This document shows positions 29,786-38,368 of a stretch of DNA of 64,000 nt, in pieces (the stretch's first letter is position 1; every line of letters starts with the position of its first letter). The stretch covers positions 1-64,000 of the forward strand of contig JBBQJP010000012.1 of assembly GCA_038326025.1 (NCBI GenBank). The letters run 5' to 3'. A program made the translations under genes and the position numbers. A model generated the notes under the pieces. That model was not told where the DNA came from and searched no databases. It was given only the letters and a program-made list of their open reading frames with translations. Source of the DNA: CAISIP01 sp038326025. GTDB lineage: Bacteria > Pseudomonadota > Gammaproteobacteria > Burkholderiales > Burkholderiaceae_C.

Positions 29786-31663
29786 ATGCAGGACGAGCAA
29801 CTCGAGATCCTGGCTTTCCTGCAGGGCCACGCCCTGTTCAAGGACTTGCCACAAGAGGTGCAGCACACGGTGGCGGCCGCCACCGATGTGCGTTACTGCA
29901 AGGCCGGAACACAGATCGTTGCGTTCGGCGAGCCGGCGCATTTCCTGCACCTGGTACGCAGCGGCGCCGTCGAGGTGTTCCACCGGGATGGCACGCTGTA
30001 TGACCGCATGACCGAAGGCGGTTATTTCGGCGAGTTCGGCCTGCTGCACCGAAAAACCGTGCGGTTCCCGGCCACGGCCCTGGAAGACAGCCTGCTGTAC
30101 CTGGTGCCCGAGCCCGTTTTCAGCGACCTGTTCGAAAACCACAATAGCTTCGCCGACCTGGTGGCGACCGAGGACCAGGTGCGGCTGCGCCAGGTCGTGT
30201 CGCGCCGCGAGGACAGCAATCAGCTGAACTCGGTGACCGTCGACACGCTGGTTGCGCGTGAGCCGGTGTGTCTGGATCAGACTGCCACCGTGCTGGATGC
30301 GGCACGCCGCATGGCCGAATACGGCGTGTCGTCGTTGTTGATCCTGGGCAACGGCGACGGGCCACATCCGCAACCACGCATGGTCGGCATCGTGACCGAC
30401 CGTGACATCCGCTCGCGGCTGGTCGCCGAAGGACTGCCCTACTCCACGCAGGTGGCAGACATCATGACTGCCGATCCGGTCGTGATGCAACACGACCAGC
30501 AGGTGTTCGAGGCCATCCTGGCAATGTTGCGTCACAACGTGCATCACCTGCCGGTGCTGCGTCAGGACACACCGCTGGGCGTGATCGCCTTGTCCGACGT
30601 GTTGCGCCACGAATCGCAGAGCAGCTTGTTCGTCGTCGGCAGCATCGCCAAGCAGAACGATGTCGATGCACTGGCCGCGTTGTCGTCCGACGTGCGAGCC
30701 TGTTTCCGGCGCCTGGCCGAACAGGACACCAGTTCGCGCGTGATCGGCAGCACCATGGCCCTGATCGGCCGCGGCTTCAAACAGCGCCTGCTGGAACTGG
30801 CCGAGCAAAAAATCGGTCCGCCCCCGGTGCCATATTGTTTTCTGGCGCTGGGCTCGATGGCCCGGCACGAACAACTGGTGGTGACCGACCAGGACAACGC
30901 GCTGATACTCGACGACAGCTTCGATGCCCAGCAGCACGACGACTATTTTCTTCAACTGGCGGCATTCGTCAGTGACGGCCTGGCGCGTTGCGGTTATAGC
31001 TACTGCACCGGTGATGTGATGGCCACGAATACGCGCTGGCGCCAGAGCCTGCGCGTGTGGCAGCAAACCTTCCGCCAGTGGATCGAACAACCGACGCCGG
31101 AGACCCTGCTGGCGGCCAGCATTTTCTTCGACGTGGACGGGGTATGGGGCCAGACCGAATTCTCCGAGCAACTGCGCACTTTGATCGCCGAATCGGCGCC
31201 CGCCAATTCCCGTTTCCTGGCCTGCATGGCACGCAATGCGCTGCTGCGCACGCCGCCACTGGGATTCTTCAAGGACTTTGTGCTCGAAGCCGACGGCCGC
31301 CATGCCAGCGCGATCAATCTCAAGCGCCGCGGCACTGCGCCGATGGTCGACCTGATCCGGGTCCATGCGCTGGCCATCGGTTCGCGCGCACGCAGTTCGT
31401 TCGACCGTCTGCGCGACGTGATCGCCGCCGACGTATTGCCGCAGGGTCGCGGCCAGGACCTGCACGACGCGCTGGAGTTCATATCGATGGTGCGCATCCG
31501 CAACCAGGCGCACGACATGGCGGCAGGTCTGGAGCCGGACAACAGCATCGAACCCGACAAGCTGTCCGAGTTCGAACGCAAGAGCCTGCGCGACGCGTTC
31601 CAGATCCTGAACCACGCGCAGACCTATCTGAAGTTTCGCTACCAGCCCGGCCGGGTCGCCTGA
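29786..31663 (+). CDS. cNMP-binding / CBS-pair / DUF294 nucleotidyltransferase-like protein
   Basis: A 625-residue cytoplasmic signalling protein. Domains in order: cyclic-nucleotide-binding fold (about 12-130, with the phosphate-binding-cassette region GGYFGEFGLLHRKTVRFPA), a CBS pair (about 150-280, with VGIVTDRDIRSRLV), then DUF294 nucleotidyltransferase-like domain (about 310-450, with LALGSMARHEQLVVTDQDNA, a GS...R.EQ...DQD motif like that of GlnD), and a C-terminal helical DUF294 extension. The family commonly accompanies solute symporters and may uridylylate or adenylylate a partner in response to nucleotides. It starts 22 bp after the BCCT gene, which is probably the partner here. Confidence 0.92.
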   Translation: MQDEQLEILAFLQGHALFKDLPQEVQHTVAAATDVRYCKAGTQIVAFGEPAHFLHLVRSGAVEVFHRDGTLYDRMTEGGYFGEFGLLHRKTVRFPATALEDSLLYLVPEPVFSDLFENHNSFADLVATEDQVRLRQVVSRREDSNQLNSVTVDTLVAREPVCLDQTATVLDAARRMAEYGVSSLLILGNGDGPHPQPRMVGIVTDRDIRSRLVAEGLPYSTQVADIMTADPVVMQHDQQVFEAILAMLRHNVHHLPVLRQDTPLGVIALSDVLRHESQSSLFVVGSIAKQNDVDALAALSSDVRACFRRLAEQDTSSRVIGSTMALIGRGFKQRLLELAEQKIGPPPVPYCFLALGSMARHEQLVVTDQDNALILDDSFDAQQHDDYFLQLAAFVSDGLARCGYSYCTGDVMATNTRWRQSLRVWQQTFRQWIEQPTPETLLAASIFFDVDGVWGQTEFSEQLRTLIAESAPANSRFLACMARNALLRTPPLGFFKDFVLEADGRHASAINLKRRGTAPMVDLIRVHALAIGSRARSSFDRLRDVIAADVLPQGRGQDLHDALEFISMVRIRNQAHDMAAGLEPDNSIEPDKLSEFERKSLRDAFQILNHAQTYLKFRYQPGRVA

Positions 31664-31674
31664 GGCTTGTCGCC

Positions 31675-32421
31675 ATGTTGAATGCCGGCATGTTGCGAAA
31701 CCCGGGCGCCGCGGACGCCGGCCCACCAGACTGGCCGGCCCGGTTGCGTGAGTTGGCCAAGCTGGCGCGGGACCCCCGGCTGCAAAAATATTATGCAAGG
31801 GGCACGGCCCTGCCCGAAACGCCGCTGGCACAGACGCCTTTGATGGCGCTGGATGTGGAGACCACCGGACTGGATCCGGCGGTGGACGGCATAGTCAGCA
31901 TCGGACTGGTGCCGATGCAACTCGACCGCATTCTGAGCAGCCGTTCCCGGCACTGGATCGTCAAGCCACGCGCGCAGCTGGGCGCCGAATCGGTCACCAT
32001 CCACGGCATCACGGACAGCCAGGTTCGAGACGCGCCAGACCTGGAGCAGGTGCTGGAGGAGTTGCTCGATGTGATTGCCGGCCATGTACTGGTCGTGCAT
32101 TGCCGCGACATCGAGCGCCGCTTTCTCGCAGCCGCGCTCGAGTCCCGCATCGGCGAAGGCATCTGCTTTCCGGTCGTTGACACGATGGAGCTCGAGGCCC
32201 GCATGCACCGGGACCAGCCGCGCAGTGTGATCGACCGCATGCTGGGCCGCAAGCCGCCCTGGGTGTCGATTCGGCTGGCCGACAGCCGCGCGCGTTACGG
32301 CCTGCCGCGTTACCGGCCACACCACGCCATGACCGATGCGCTGGCCAGCGCGGAGTTGCTGCAGGCGCAGGTGGCGCATCACTATGAGCCGGATGCGCCG
32401 ATACATACTCTGTGGCAATAG
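31675..32421 (+). CDS. 3'-5' exonuclease (DnaQ-like, DEDDh)
   Basis: A 248-residue exonuclease with the four acidic residues of the DEDDh family: MALDVETTGLD (DxE), HGITDSQV and VLVVHCRDIERRF (second aspartate region), and HHAMTDALASAEL (catalytic His and last Asp). The domain occupies about residues 57-240. It is smaller than PolC exonucleases and lacks a polymerase, so the role is likely RNA/DNA turnover or unknown. It lies 11 bp after the DUF294 gene, and such exonuclease-DUF294 pairs recur with transporters. Confidence 0.88.
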   Translation: MLNAGMLRNPGAADAGPPDWPARLRELAKLARDPRLQKYYARGTALPETPLAQTPLMALDVETTGLDPAVDGIVSIGLVPMQLDRILSSRSRHWIVKPRAQLGAESVTIHGITDSQVRDAPDLEQVLEELLDVIAGHVLVVHCRDIERRFLAAALESRIGEGICFPVVDTMELEARMHRDQPRSVIDRMLGRKPPWVSIRLADSRARYGLPRYRPHHAMTDALASAELLQAQVAHHYEPDAPIHTLWQ

Positions 32422-32521
32422 TGGCCCCTGTACGCGCTGGCTGGCAACGGTTTGTCACCGTAACGCCAAACCCTTAGACTGGGTTTGAACCCCTCCACCC
32501 ACTGGCATGAGGAGCATCACC

Positions 32522-32728
32522 ATGACCCACCACGTCTACAAGTCGCTTGAACTGACCGGATCGTCGCCCGTTGGCATCGAGGATGCCATCAGCACTGCGA
32601 TAGCCAAGGCGCACACGTCGGTGCGCAACATCCAGTGGTTCACCGTCATCGAGACCCGCGGCCAGGTGACCGACGGAAAGGTCGCACATTGGCAGGTGAC
32701 GATCAAGGTCGGATTCACGCTCGACTAG
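32522..32728 (+). CDS. Dodecin (flavin-binding protein)
   Basis: A 68-residue dodecin, which forms hollow dodecamers that store riboflavin or FMN. The whole family pattern is visible: VYKSLELTGSSPVGIEDAI, then the tryptophan that stacks on the flavin (NIQWFTVIETRGQV) and the end HWQVTIKVGFTLD. Length is normal. A GAGGAG-like site precedes ATG 32522. It is 100 bp after the exonuclease gene and convergent with yihY. Confidence 0.95.
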   Translation: MTHHVYKSLELTGSSPVGIEDAISTAIAKAHTSVRNIQWFTVIETRGQVTDGKVAHWQVTIKVGFTLD

Positions 32729-32754
32729 CCGCCTGCACCAGCGTAACCGGCGGG

Positions 32755-33969
32755 TCACAACACGTCGGACAAGCGTGCATTGGCCACCCGCGTGGTACGC
32801 CACCATTTGTCGGTGCTGTCGGCGCGGTGAAGAAGCAACAGGTAGGCCAGCGGCTCCAATGCGGTTTGCTCAGGCTCGGCCAGCAACACATGACGGGTGC
32901 CACCGGAGCCCGCATCATCCTCGATGCGCGCAACCCAGTCGAGATCGACCAGGGCCTGCAGCGTCGACTCCACGCCCAGCACACTCACTCGCAAGGCCTT
33001 GGCCAGTTGCGCGGCCGTGAGTCCGTGCGCCGCAGTCGCACGGGCCTTGAGCAACATGCGCACGATTTCGAGCGCGCGCTGAAAACGCCAGCCCGGCCCC
33101 TGGTCGCGCTGTACCACGCCTGACAACAGGCTGGGCAGATAGGCCGTGATCACTGCGCCCAACAAAACGATCACCCATGCCAGGTACATCCATACCAGCA
33201 GGATCGGCACCGTCGCGAAGGTGCCATACACCACCGAATAAGTCGGCACCTTGGCCAGGTAAACCACCAGCAGTTTCTTGGCCAGTTCCATCACTACCGA
33301 GGTGAAGATGCCACCGGCCCAGGCGTGGGTCCATTTGACCCGCGTATTGGGCACGTAGTAATACATCGCCGCCGCACCCCCGGCCAGAATCGCGAACTGC
33401 ATGGTGTCGAGCAACAGGCCCAGGCCGGTCAGGGCGCCGCCGGCCAGTTCGCGCGAGGCAGTCACCGCAAACGAGGTCATCGTGATGCTGGCGCCCAGTA
33501 CCAGCGGCCCGAGCGTCAGGGCGGCCCAGTAGACCAGGATGCGCTGCGCCAGCCGTCGTTTGCGCCGCACGCGCCAGATTCCGTTGAGCGTGCGATCGAT
33601 GGTCAATATCAGTGCCAGCGCCGTAGCCAGCAGAAACACCAGGCCTACGCTGCCAAGCTGGCTCGATTGCTTGGCAAACTGGGTCAGGTAACCGAGAACC
33701 TGGCGCGCAATCGCATCGGGCACCAGGTTGTCGACGAGCCAGCGTTGCATAACCACCTGCAGTTTGCCGAACATCGGAAACGCGGAGAAGACGGCCAGCG
33801 CCACGGTAAACAGCGGCACCAGCGCAATCGTGGTGGTAAAAGTCAGGCTGCTGGCGGTCAGGCCGAGGCGGTCTTCGCGGAAGCGCTCGCGCAGCGTGAG
33901 CGCCGTGGATTTCCAGGGGAATTTAAGGATGTCCTCCAGCAGGGCGCGGAGTTCAGGGTGCATTCGCAT
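32755..33969 (-). CDS. YihY/UPF0761 (BrkB-like) inner-membrane protein
   Basis: A 404-residue membrane protein. The first 290 residues contain six hydrophobic segments and the UPF0761 signatures RFREDRLGLTASSLTFTTTIALVP and AGGIFTSVVMELAKKLLVVYL. The remaining 110 residues are soluble and look like a winged-helix (LTAAQLAKALRVSVLGVESTLQAL), a form common in Betaproteobacteria. The function is not established; despite the BrkB name it is not an RNase. Two in-frame ATGs (33969 and 33963) are both possible. Confidence 0.88.
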   Translation of the reverse strand: MRMHPELRALLEDILKFPWKSTALTLRERFREDRLGLTASSLTFTTTIALVPLFTVALAVFSAFPMFGKLQVVMQRWLVDNLVPDAIARQVLGYLTQFAKQSSQLGSVGLVFLLATALALILTIDRTLNGIWRVRRKRRLAQRILVYWAALTLGPLVLGASITMTSFAVTASRELAGGALTGLGLLLDTMQFAILAGGAAAMYYYVPNTRVKWTHAWAGGIFTSVVMELAKKLLVVYLAKVPTYSVVYGTFATVPILLVWMYLAWVIVLLGAVITAYLPSLLSGVVQRDQGPGWRFQRALEIVRMLLKARATAAHGLTAAQLAKALRVSVLGVESTLQALVDLDWVARIEDDAGSGGTRHVLLAEPEQTALEPLAYLLLLHRADSTDKWWRTTRVANARLSDVL

Positions 33970-34002
33970 GGCCGGTATGATGCCACTTGCATGAAACAGC
34001 CA

Positions 34003-34218
34003 CCACACTCACTCCGTTCGTTGGACCTACCTCGGCCAGAGGCCACGGCTCTTCGTCCTGTCCAACTCTGCGCAGGCAGAGTCGGAGCCGCAGGACTCAG
34101 CCCCAAGGGGGCCGTCAGTACCTTCGGAGCGGCCGTGCGGCAATGCATGTTGCCCCCACACTCACTCCGTTCGTTGCCCCCCAAGGGGGCCGTCAGTACC
34201 TTCGGAGCGGCCGTGCGG
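34003..34218. repeat. Intergenic direct repeat, two copies
   Basis: The 40 bases at 34101-34140 recur exactly at 34179-34218. Each begins with the palindromic CCCCAAGGGG run. A second 21-base unit at 34003-34023 recurs at 34156-34176. The second copy is compact (34156-34218), while in the first the two halves are separated by 77 bases. Short elements of this kind with a C-run/G-run core are frequent between genes in Comamonadaceae. They may act as hairpins at transcript ends. Confidence 0.75.
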
Positions 34219-34225
34219 TACTGAC

Positions 34226-34606
34226 ATGCAAGCGAACGACAAAACTGTCTCCCTGACCCGTACCCTGGCCGTGGGAAGCCTGATCGGAATGATCCTGCTG
34301 GGCCTGGCCTGGGAGCTTTGGCTGGCACCGCTGCGACCGGGTGGCTCCTGGCTTGCGCTCAAGGTACTGCCCCTGTGTATTCCGCTGGCCGGGCTGCTGA
34401 AAAACCGCATGTACACCTACCGCTGGGTCAGCCTGATGGTATGGCTGTATTTCACCGAGGGCGTGGTGCGCGCCTGGGGCGACAAGCCACCGGGCAACTG
34501 GCTGGCGCTGATCCAGGTGCTGCTGTGTTGTACGCTGTTCGTCGCCTGTGCACTGCATGTGCGCCTGCGCCTGCGCCGCCAGGCCGCCGCCACTGAGCAA
34601 ACCTGA
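34226..34606 (+). CDS. DUF2069 membrane protein
   Basis: A 126-residue protein with about four hydrophobic segments (14-36, 43-58, 65-85, 91-112), matching DUF2069. Landmarks are RMYTYRWVSLMVWLYFTEG and the ending RLRLRRQ. The function is unknown. In related genomes it usually follows a wrbA quinone reductase gene; here the repeat-bearing gap takes that place. The FAD-linked dehydrogenase starts 8 bp downstream. Confidence 0.85.
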   Translation: MQANDKTVSLTRTLAVGSLIGMILLGLAWELWLAPLRPGGSWLALKVLPLCIPLAGLLKNRMYTYRWVSLMVWLYFTEGVVRAWGDKPPGNWLALIQVLLCCTLFVACALHVRLRLRRQAAATEQT

Positions 34607-34614
34607 ACCGCCCC

Positions 34615-36063
34615 ATGACCGATTCCTTCACCGATCTGATCGACGAACTGCGCGCCATCATTGGCGCGTCCCATGTGCTGACCCATGACGACCCGGCCGC
34701 CGACCTGAGCGCCTGGGAGCAGGACTGGCGCAAGCGCAGCCACGGCCGGGCACTGGCCGTCGTCAAGCCAGGTTCGACTGAAGAGGTGGCTGCGGTTGTC
34801 ACCACCTGCGCTCGATGGCAGTCAGCCACCGGCATCAGCATCGTGCCACAAGGAGGCAACACCAACATGGTGGTCAGTGCCGTTCCGGATGACTCTGGCA
34901 AACAGATCGTGCTCAATCTGCAGCGTCTGAACAAGGTACTGACAATCGATGCCGGCAACTCGACCGTCACCGTCCAGGCGGGTTGCATATTGCAGACATT
35001 GCAGCAAACCGCCCGTGACGCCGGGTTCCTGTTCCCGCTGAGCCTGGCCGCCGAAGGAAGCTGCACCATCGGCGGCAACCTGGGCACCAACGCCGGCGGC
35101 ACCCAGGTCGTGCGTTACGGCAATACCCGCGATTTGTGCCTCGGACTGGAAGTCGTCACCGCCCAGGGCACCGTTTGGAACGGCCTGTCCGGGCTGCGCA
35201 AGGACAACACCGGTTACGACCTGCGCAACCTGCTGATTGGCGCCGAAGGCACACTGGGCATCATCACGGCGGCGACCATGAAACTGGTACCGCTGCCGTC
35301 AGCACAACTCACCGCCTGGACGGCCGTGCCGTCGATGGAGCATGCGGTGGAACTGCTCGGCCTGGCGCACCAGACCCTGGGCTCCGGCCTGACCGGTTTC
35401 GAGGTCATGGGCCAATTTGCCCTGTCGCTGGTCGCCCGCCACATGCCAGCGTCCAAGGTGCCGCTGTACGAGTCCACCCCCTGGTGTGTATTGCTCGAAG
35501 TGTCGGACCATGAATCCGAAGAACACGCCCGCGCCCAGTTCGAACGCCTGCTCGAGGCTGGCATGGAGCAAGGCTGCATCACCGATGGCGTGGTGGCCGA
35601 GAGCCTGTCGCAGGCCAAGGCCTTGTGGCAGATCCGCGAAAACCTGCCAATCGCCCAGGCCATGGAAGGCCTGAATATCAAGCACGACATCTCGATCCCG
35701 ATTTCGCGCATTCCCGAGTTTGTACGCGTGACCGACGCCGCACTGGAAGCCGCCCTGCCCGGCATCCGCATGGTCGACTTCGGCCATCTGGGTGATGGCA
35801 ACCTGCACTACAACGTGCAGGCGCCCGAGGGGGTCGATGCCGCGGCTTTCCTGCGCGAACACGAGACCACGGTCAACACCCTGGTGTTCGAATCGGTGAT
35901 CCGCTTTGGCGGCTCGATCTCGGCCGAACACGGCATCGGTAGCCTGAAGGTCGACAAGTTGCCCGGCTACAAGTCGCCGGTGGCGCTGGACATGATGCGC
36001 GCCGTCAAGCGGGCGCTCGATCCGACCAACCTGATGAATCCGGGGCGGGTGGTGCGGGTCTGA
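34615..36063 (+). CDS. FAD-linked D-2-hydroxyacid dehydrogenase (FAD-binding oxidase)
   Basis: A 482-residue flavoprotein of the GlcD/D-2-hydroxyglutarate dehydrogenase family. The FAD-binding PCMH domain (about 45-225) holds the PQGGNTNM and GGNLGTNAGG phosphate loops and IGAEGTLGIIT. The C-terminal cap (about 230-480) has the metal-binding HLGDGNLHYNV and SAEHGIGSLKVDKL. It oxidises a D-2-hydroxy acid, passing electrons to a quinone or electron-transfer flavoprotein; the exact substrate is not fixed. It is tightly spaced behind DUF2069. Confidence 0.9.
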   Translation: MTDSFTDLIDELRAIIGASHVLTHDDPAADLSAWEQDWRKRSHGRALAVVKPGSTEEVAAVVTTCARWQSATGISIVPQGGNTNMVVSAVPDDSGKQIVLNLQRLNKVLTIDAGNSTVTVQAGCILQTLQQTARDAGFLFPLSLAAEGSCTIGGNLGTNAGGTQVVRYGNTRDLCLGLEVVTAQGTVWNGLSGLRKDNTGYDLRNLLIGAEGTLGIITAATMKLVPLPSAQLTAWTAVPSMEHAVELLGLAHQTLGSGLTGFEVMGQFALSLVARHMPASKVPLYESTPWCVLLEVSDHESEEHARAQFERLLEAGMEQGCITDGVVAESLSQAKALWQIRENLPIAQAMEGLNIKHDISIPISRIPEFVRVTDAALEAALPGIRMVDFGHLGDGNLHYNVQAPEGVDAAAFLREHETTVNTLVFESVIRFGGSISAEHGIGSLKVDKLPGYKSPVALDMMRAVKRALDPTNLMNPGRVVRV

Positions 36064-36408
36064 GGCCACGCGCGGGCTCTGCTGACGGCCAGAGGCCAAC
36101 GCTGTCCGGCACCGGGCCATCGGGCATACCCTTGTTGCCGGGCGCGCTGGTCACACGTAAAGCCGGATCCTCAGCAAGAGCAAATCAGCGCTCCGACGAG
36201 AACCGGCGCCCGTTCCCGCATCGTAAAACCCGGAGCTGGAGCGCATCGGGTTCCTGCTGCTGCCAGATTGTTCGAAGTTGTCTTTTGTCGCGGTGCGCGA
36301 GCAGCGCCGGTCGCCCCCGGGCAACGCAATGCATTGATCCTGACTTGTGCGATAGTGTCGCAACTCGCACAGCGGCCGGAGCCCTCTGCCGCCGCGACAT
36401 CTGAGGAC
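36064..36408 (+). promoter_or_regulatory. 345-bp gap with a 7-bp inverted repeat
   Basis: No gene is seen. An inverted repeat, TGTGCGA (36347-36353), 12 bases, TCGCACA (36366-36372), lies 37 bp upstream of the binding-protein ATG and could be an operator. The rest shows no clear promoter or RNA element to the eye. Confidence 0.35.
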
Positions 36409-37386
36409 ATGGCCATGCGCCGTCGGGAAGTCGTCCGTATCGTGCCTGCCGCTGCTGCTGTGTTGGCATGGCCTGCAGGCACACTGGCGCAAAGTTCCGC
36501 CATGCCGCTGGTGGGTTATCTGGGGTCGAACACCCTGGCCGCCAGTCTCGGGCTGGTCGAGGCTTTCAAGGCGGGATTGACGGAGCAAGGTTTTGTCGAC
36601 GGCCAGAACGTGACACTCGAATATCGCTGGGCTCAGAGTCACCCGGAACGCCTGCGCAGCATGGCGGCCGAACTGGCTCAAGGCAAGGTGTCGGTCATCC
36701 TGGCGGGAGGACCGCCCGCGGCTTTGGCGGCAAAAAGTGCCAGCACAGACATCCCCGTCGTGTTCACCAGCGGCGAAGACCCGGTCAAGCTGGGCCTGGT
36801 ATCAAGCCTGGCGCGGCCCCAAGGCCATGTGACCGGTGTCAGCCTGTTATTCGCAGAGGTCGAGGCAAAGCGGTTGGAGTTGCTGCGTGAACTGGTGCCA
36901 GGCGCCCGCACGATCGGCCTGCTCCACGCGCCTGGCGAGTCGGATCGCGACTTTGCCCGAGCAGCAGACCAACTGGGTTTGCAGATGCACGCCGTCGCCA
37001 TCGACAAGGAATCGCAACTAGATGCTGCTTTCGAGAGTTTCTCGCGACGCAAGGTGGACGCCATCATTGGCGGATCCGGGCCCCAGTTTTCGCAATGGCG
37101 GGTACGCACAATCCAGTTGGCTGCACGCGCGCGCTTGCCAGCGGTGTACGAAACCTTGCCCTATGTCCGCGACGGAGGACTGATGAGCTACGCGGCCAGC
37201 ACGGCTGACGCATATCGCCAGGCTGGCGTATATGTGGGGCGCATTCTGAAGGGCGAGAAACCAGGCGATCTGCCGGTGGTTCGCCCGACCCGACTGCATC
37301 TGGCCATCAATTTGAAGACCGCCAAGGCACTTGGCATTGCAGTACCGCGATCACTGCTGCTGCGGGCCGATGAGGTCATCAACTGA
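36409..37386 (+). CDS. ABC transporter substrate-binding protein, TrpX-like (ABC_sub_bind)
   Basis: A 325-residue binding protein of the PF04392 type. The signal region has twin arginines (MRRREVVRIVPAAAAVLA) and a cleavage site near TLAQSS, so Tat or Sec export is possible. The mature protein begins MPLVGYLGSN and has FVDGQNVTLEYRWAQ, a family hallmark. No permease or ATPase gene is adjacent, so it is an orphan component. ATG 36409 or 36415 both fit. Homologues bind tryptophan or other aromatic compounds, but most are uncharacterised. Confidence 0.85.
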   Translation: MAMRRREVVRIVPAAAAVLAWPAGTLAQSSAMPLVGYLGSNTLAASLGLVEAFKAGLTEQGFVDGQNVTLEYRWAQSHPERLRSMAAELAQGKVSVILAGGPPAALAAKSASTDIPVVFTSGEDPVKLGLVSSLARPQGHVTGVSLLFAEVEAKRLELLRELVPGARTIGLLHAPGESDRDFARAADQLGLQMHAVAIDKESQLDAAFESFSRRKVDAIIGGSGPQFSQWRVRTIQLAARARLPAVYETLPYVRDGGLMSYAASTADAYRQAGVYVGRILKGEKPGDLPVVRPTRLHLAINLKTAKALGIAVPRSLLLRADEVIN

Positions 37387-37574
37387 ACTTCATTGCGACG
37401 CCGCAGCTGCTACGCCAATTGACCACAGCGCATTCACTGCCTATTCAGTGGTACCGGACTTGATGCGCGCCAATTGGCAGGCGGTTTCCGCGCGTGCGCA
37501 GAATGCAACGGTGAGCCGTTAGCATGGGCGCCTGTACGCGAGCCGGCCACACGACGCTGTGACTACAACACCCC

Positions 37575-38216
37575 ATGACCACGCAACTAGCTGACGGCCT
37601 CTTTGCCGATAACCACGGCATCACTCGCTGCACTTGGTGCGAGGCCACGCAGGTGTACCGTAACTACCACGACGCCGAATGGGGTTTCCCGGTGGCCGAC
37701 GACCGGCGCCTGTTCGAGAAAATCTGCCTCGAAGGTTTTCAGAGTGGCCTGAGCTGGTTGACCATCCTGAACAAGCGCGAGGCGTTTCGCCGTGGCTTCG
37801 CAAATTTCGATATTGGGAAATTGGTGAAGTTCGGCGATGGCGATATCGCGCGCCTGCTGCAGGACACCGGCATCGTGCGCCATCGCGGCAAGATCGTCTC
37901 TACGATCAACAATGCGCGCCACGCCCTCGCCTTGCGCGACGAATGCGGCTCGCTGGCGGCTTACTTCTGGCGCATGGAGCCGGACACCGCGAGCCGGCCC
38001 AAGCGCATCACGCGCGAGGCCCTTCGAGCGATGACCACCTCGCCGGAGTCGGTCGCATTGTCCAAGGATCTGAAAAAACGTGGCTGGAGCTTCGTCGGCC
38101 CGACCACCGTTTATGCCTTCATGCAAGCCATGGGCCTGGTCAACGACCATATCGAGGGCTGCGCCACGCGAGAGCACGCGCTGGCGGCACGCGCTACGTT
38201 CCAGCCGCCGCGCTGA
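37575..38216 (+). CDS. tag: DNA-3-methyladenine glycosylase I
   Basis: A 213-residue Tag enzyme, which excises 3-methyladenine from alkylated DNA in base-excision repair. It shows RCTWCEATQVYRNYHDAEWG at the N-terminus with the first zinc ligands (Cys, His), the catalytic LEGFQSGLSWLTIL helix, and the C-terminal NDHIEGCATR with the second His/Cys zinc pair. Length is normal, slightly extended at the C-terminus. It stands alone on the plus strand. Confidence 0.95.
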   Translation: MTTQLADGLFADNHGITRCTWCEATQVYRNYHDAEWGFPVADDRRLFEKICLEGFQSGLSWLTILNKREAFRRGFANFDIGKLVKFGDGDIARLLQDTGIVRHRGKIVSTINNARHALALRDECGSLAAYFWRMEPDTASRPKRITREALRAMTTSPESVALSKDLKKRGWSFVGPTTVYAFMQAMGLVNDHIEGCATREHALAARATFQPPR

Positions 38217-38368
38217 CAGAACCCCCAAGGTGTAGCCGGCGGCCGGCCGCGTGCGCTAATTTCGGCATCATGCATGAAGAAAAACGGTGCTAGCCGGCAT
38301 TGGGGCATGCGCCCAGAATAGAACCTGACCACCCCATCCGGGCGTCATAACCACTTCTGGAGACAACC

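Noticed and set aside
29729..31831. 700-codon frame antisense to the DUF294 gene
   Set aside because: Length alone is due to high GC at third positions; no motif supports it.
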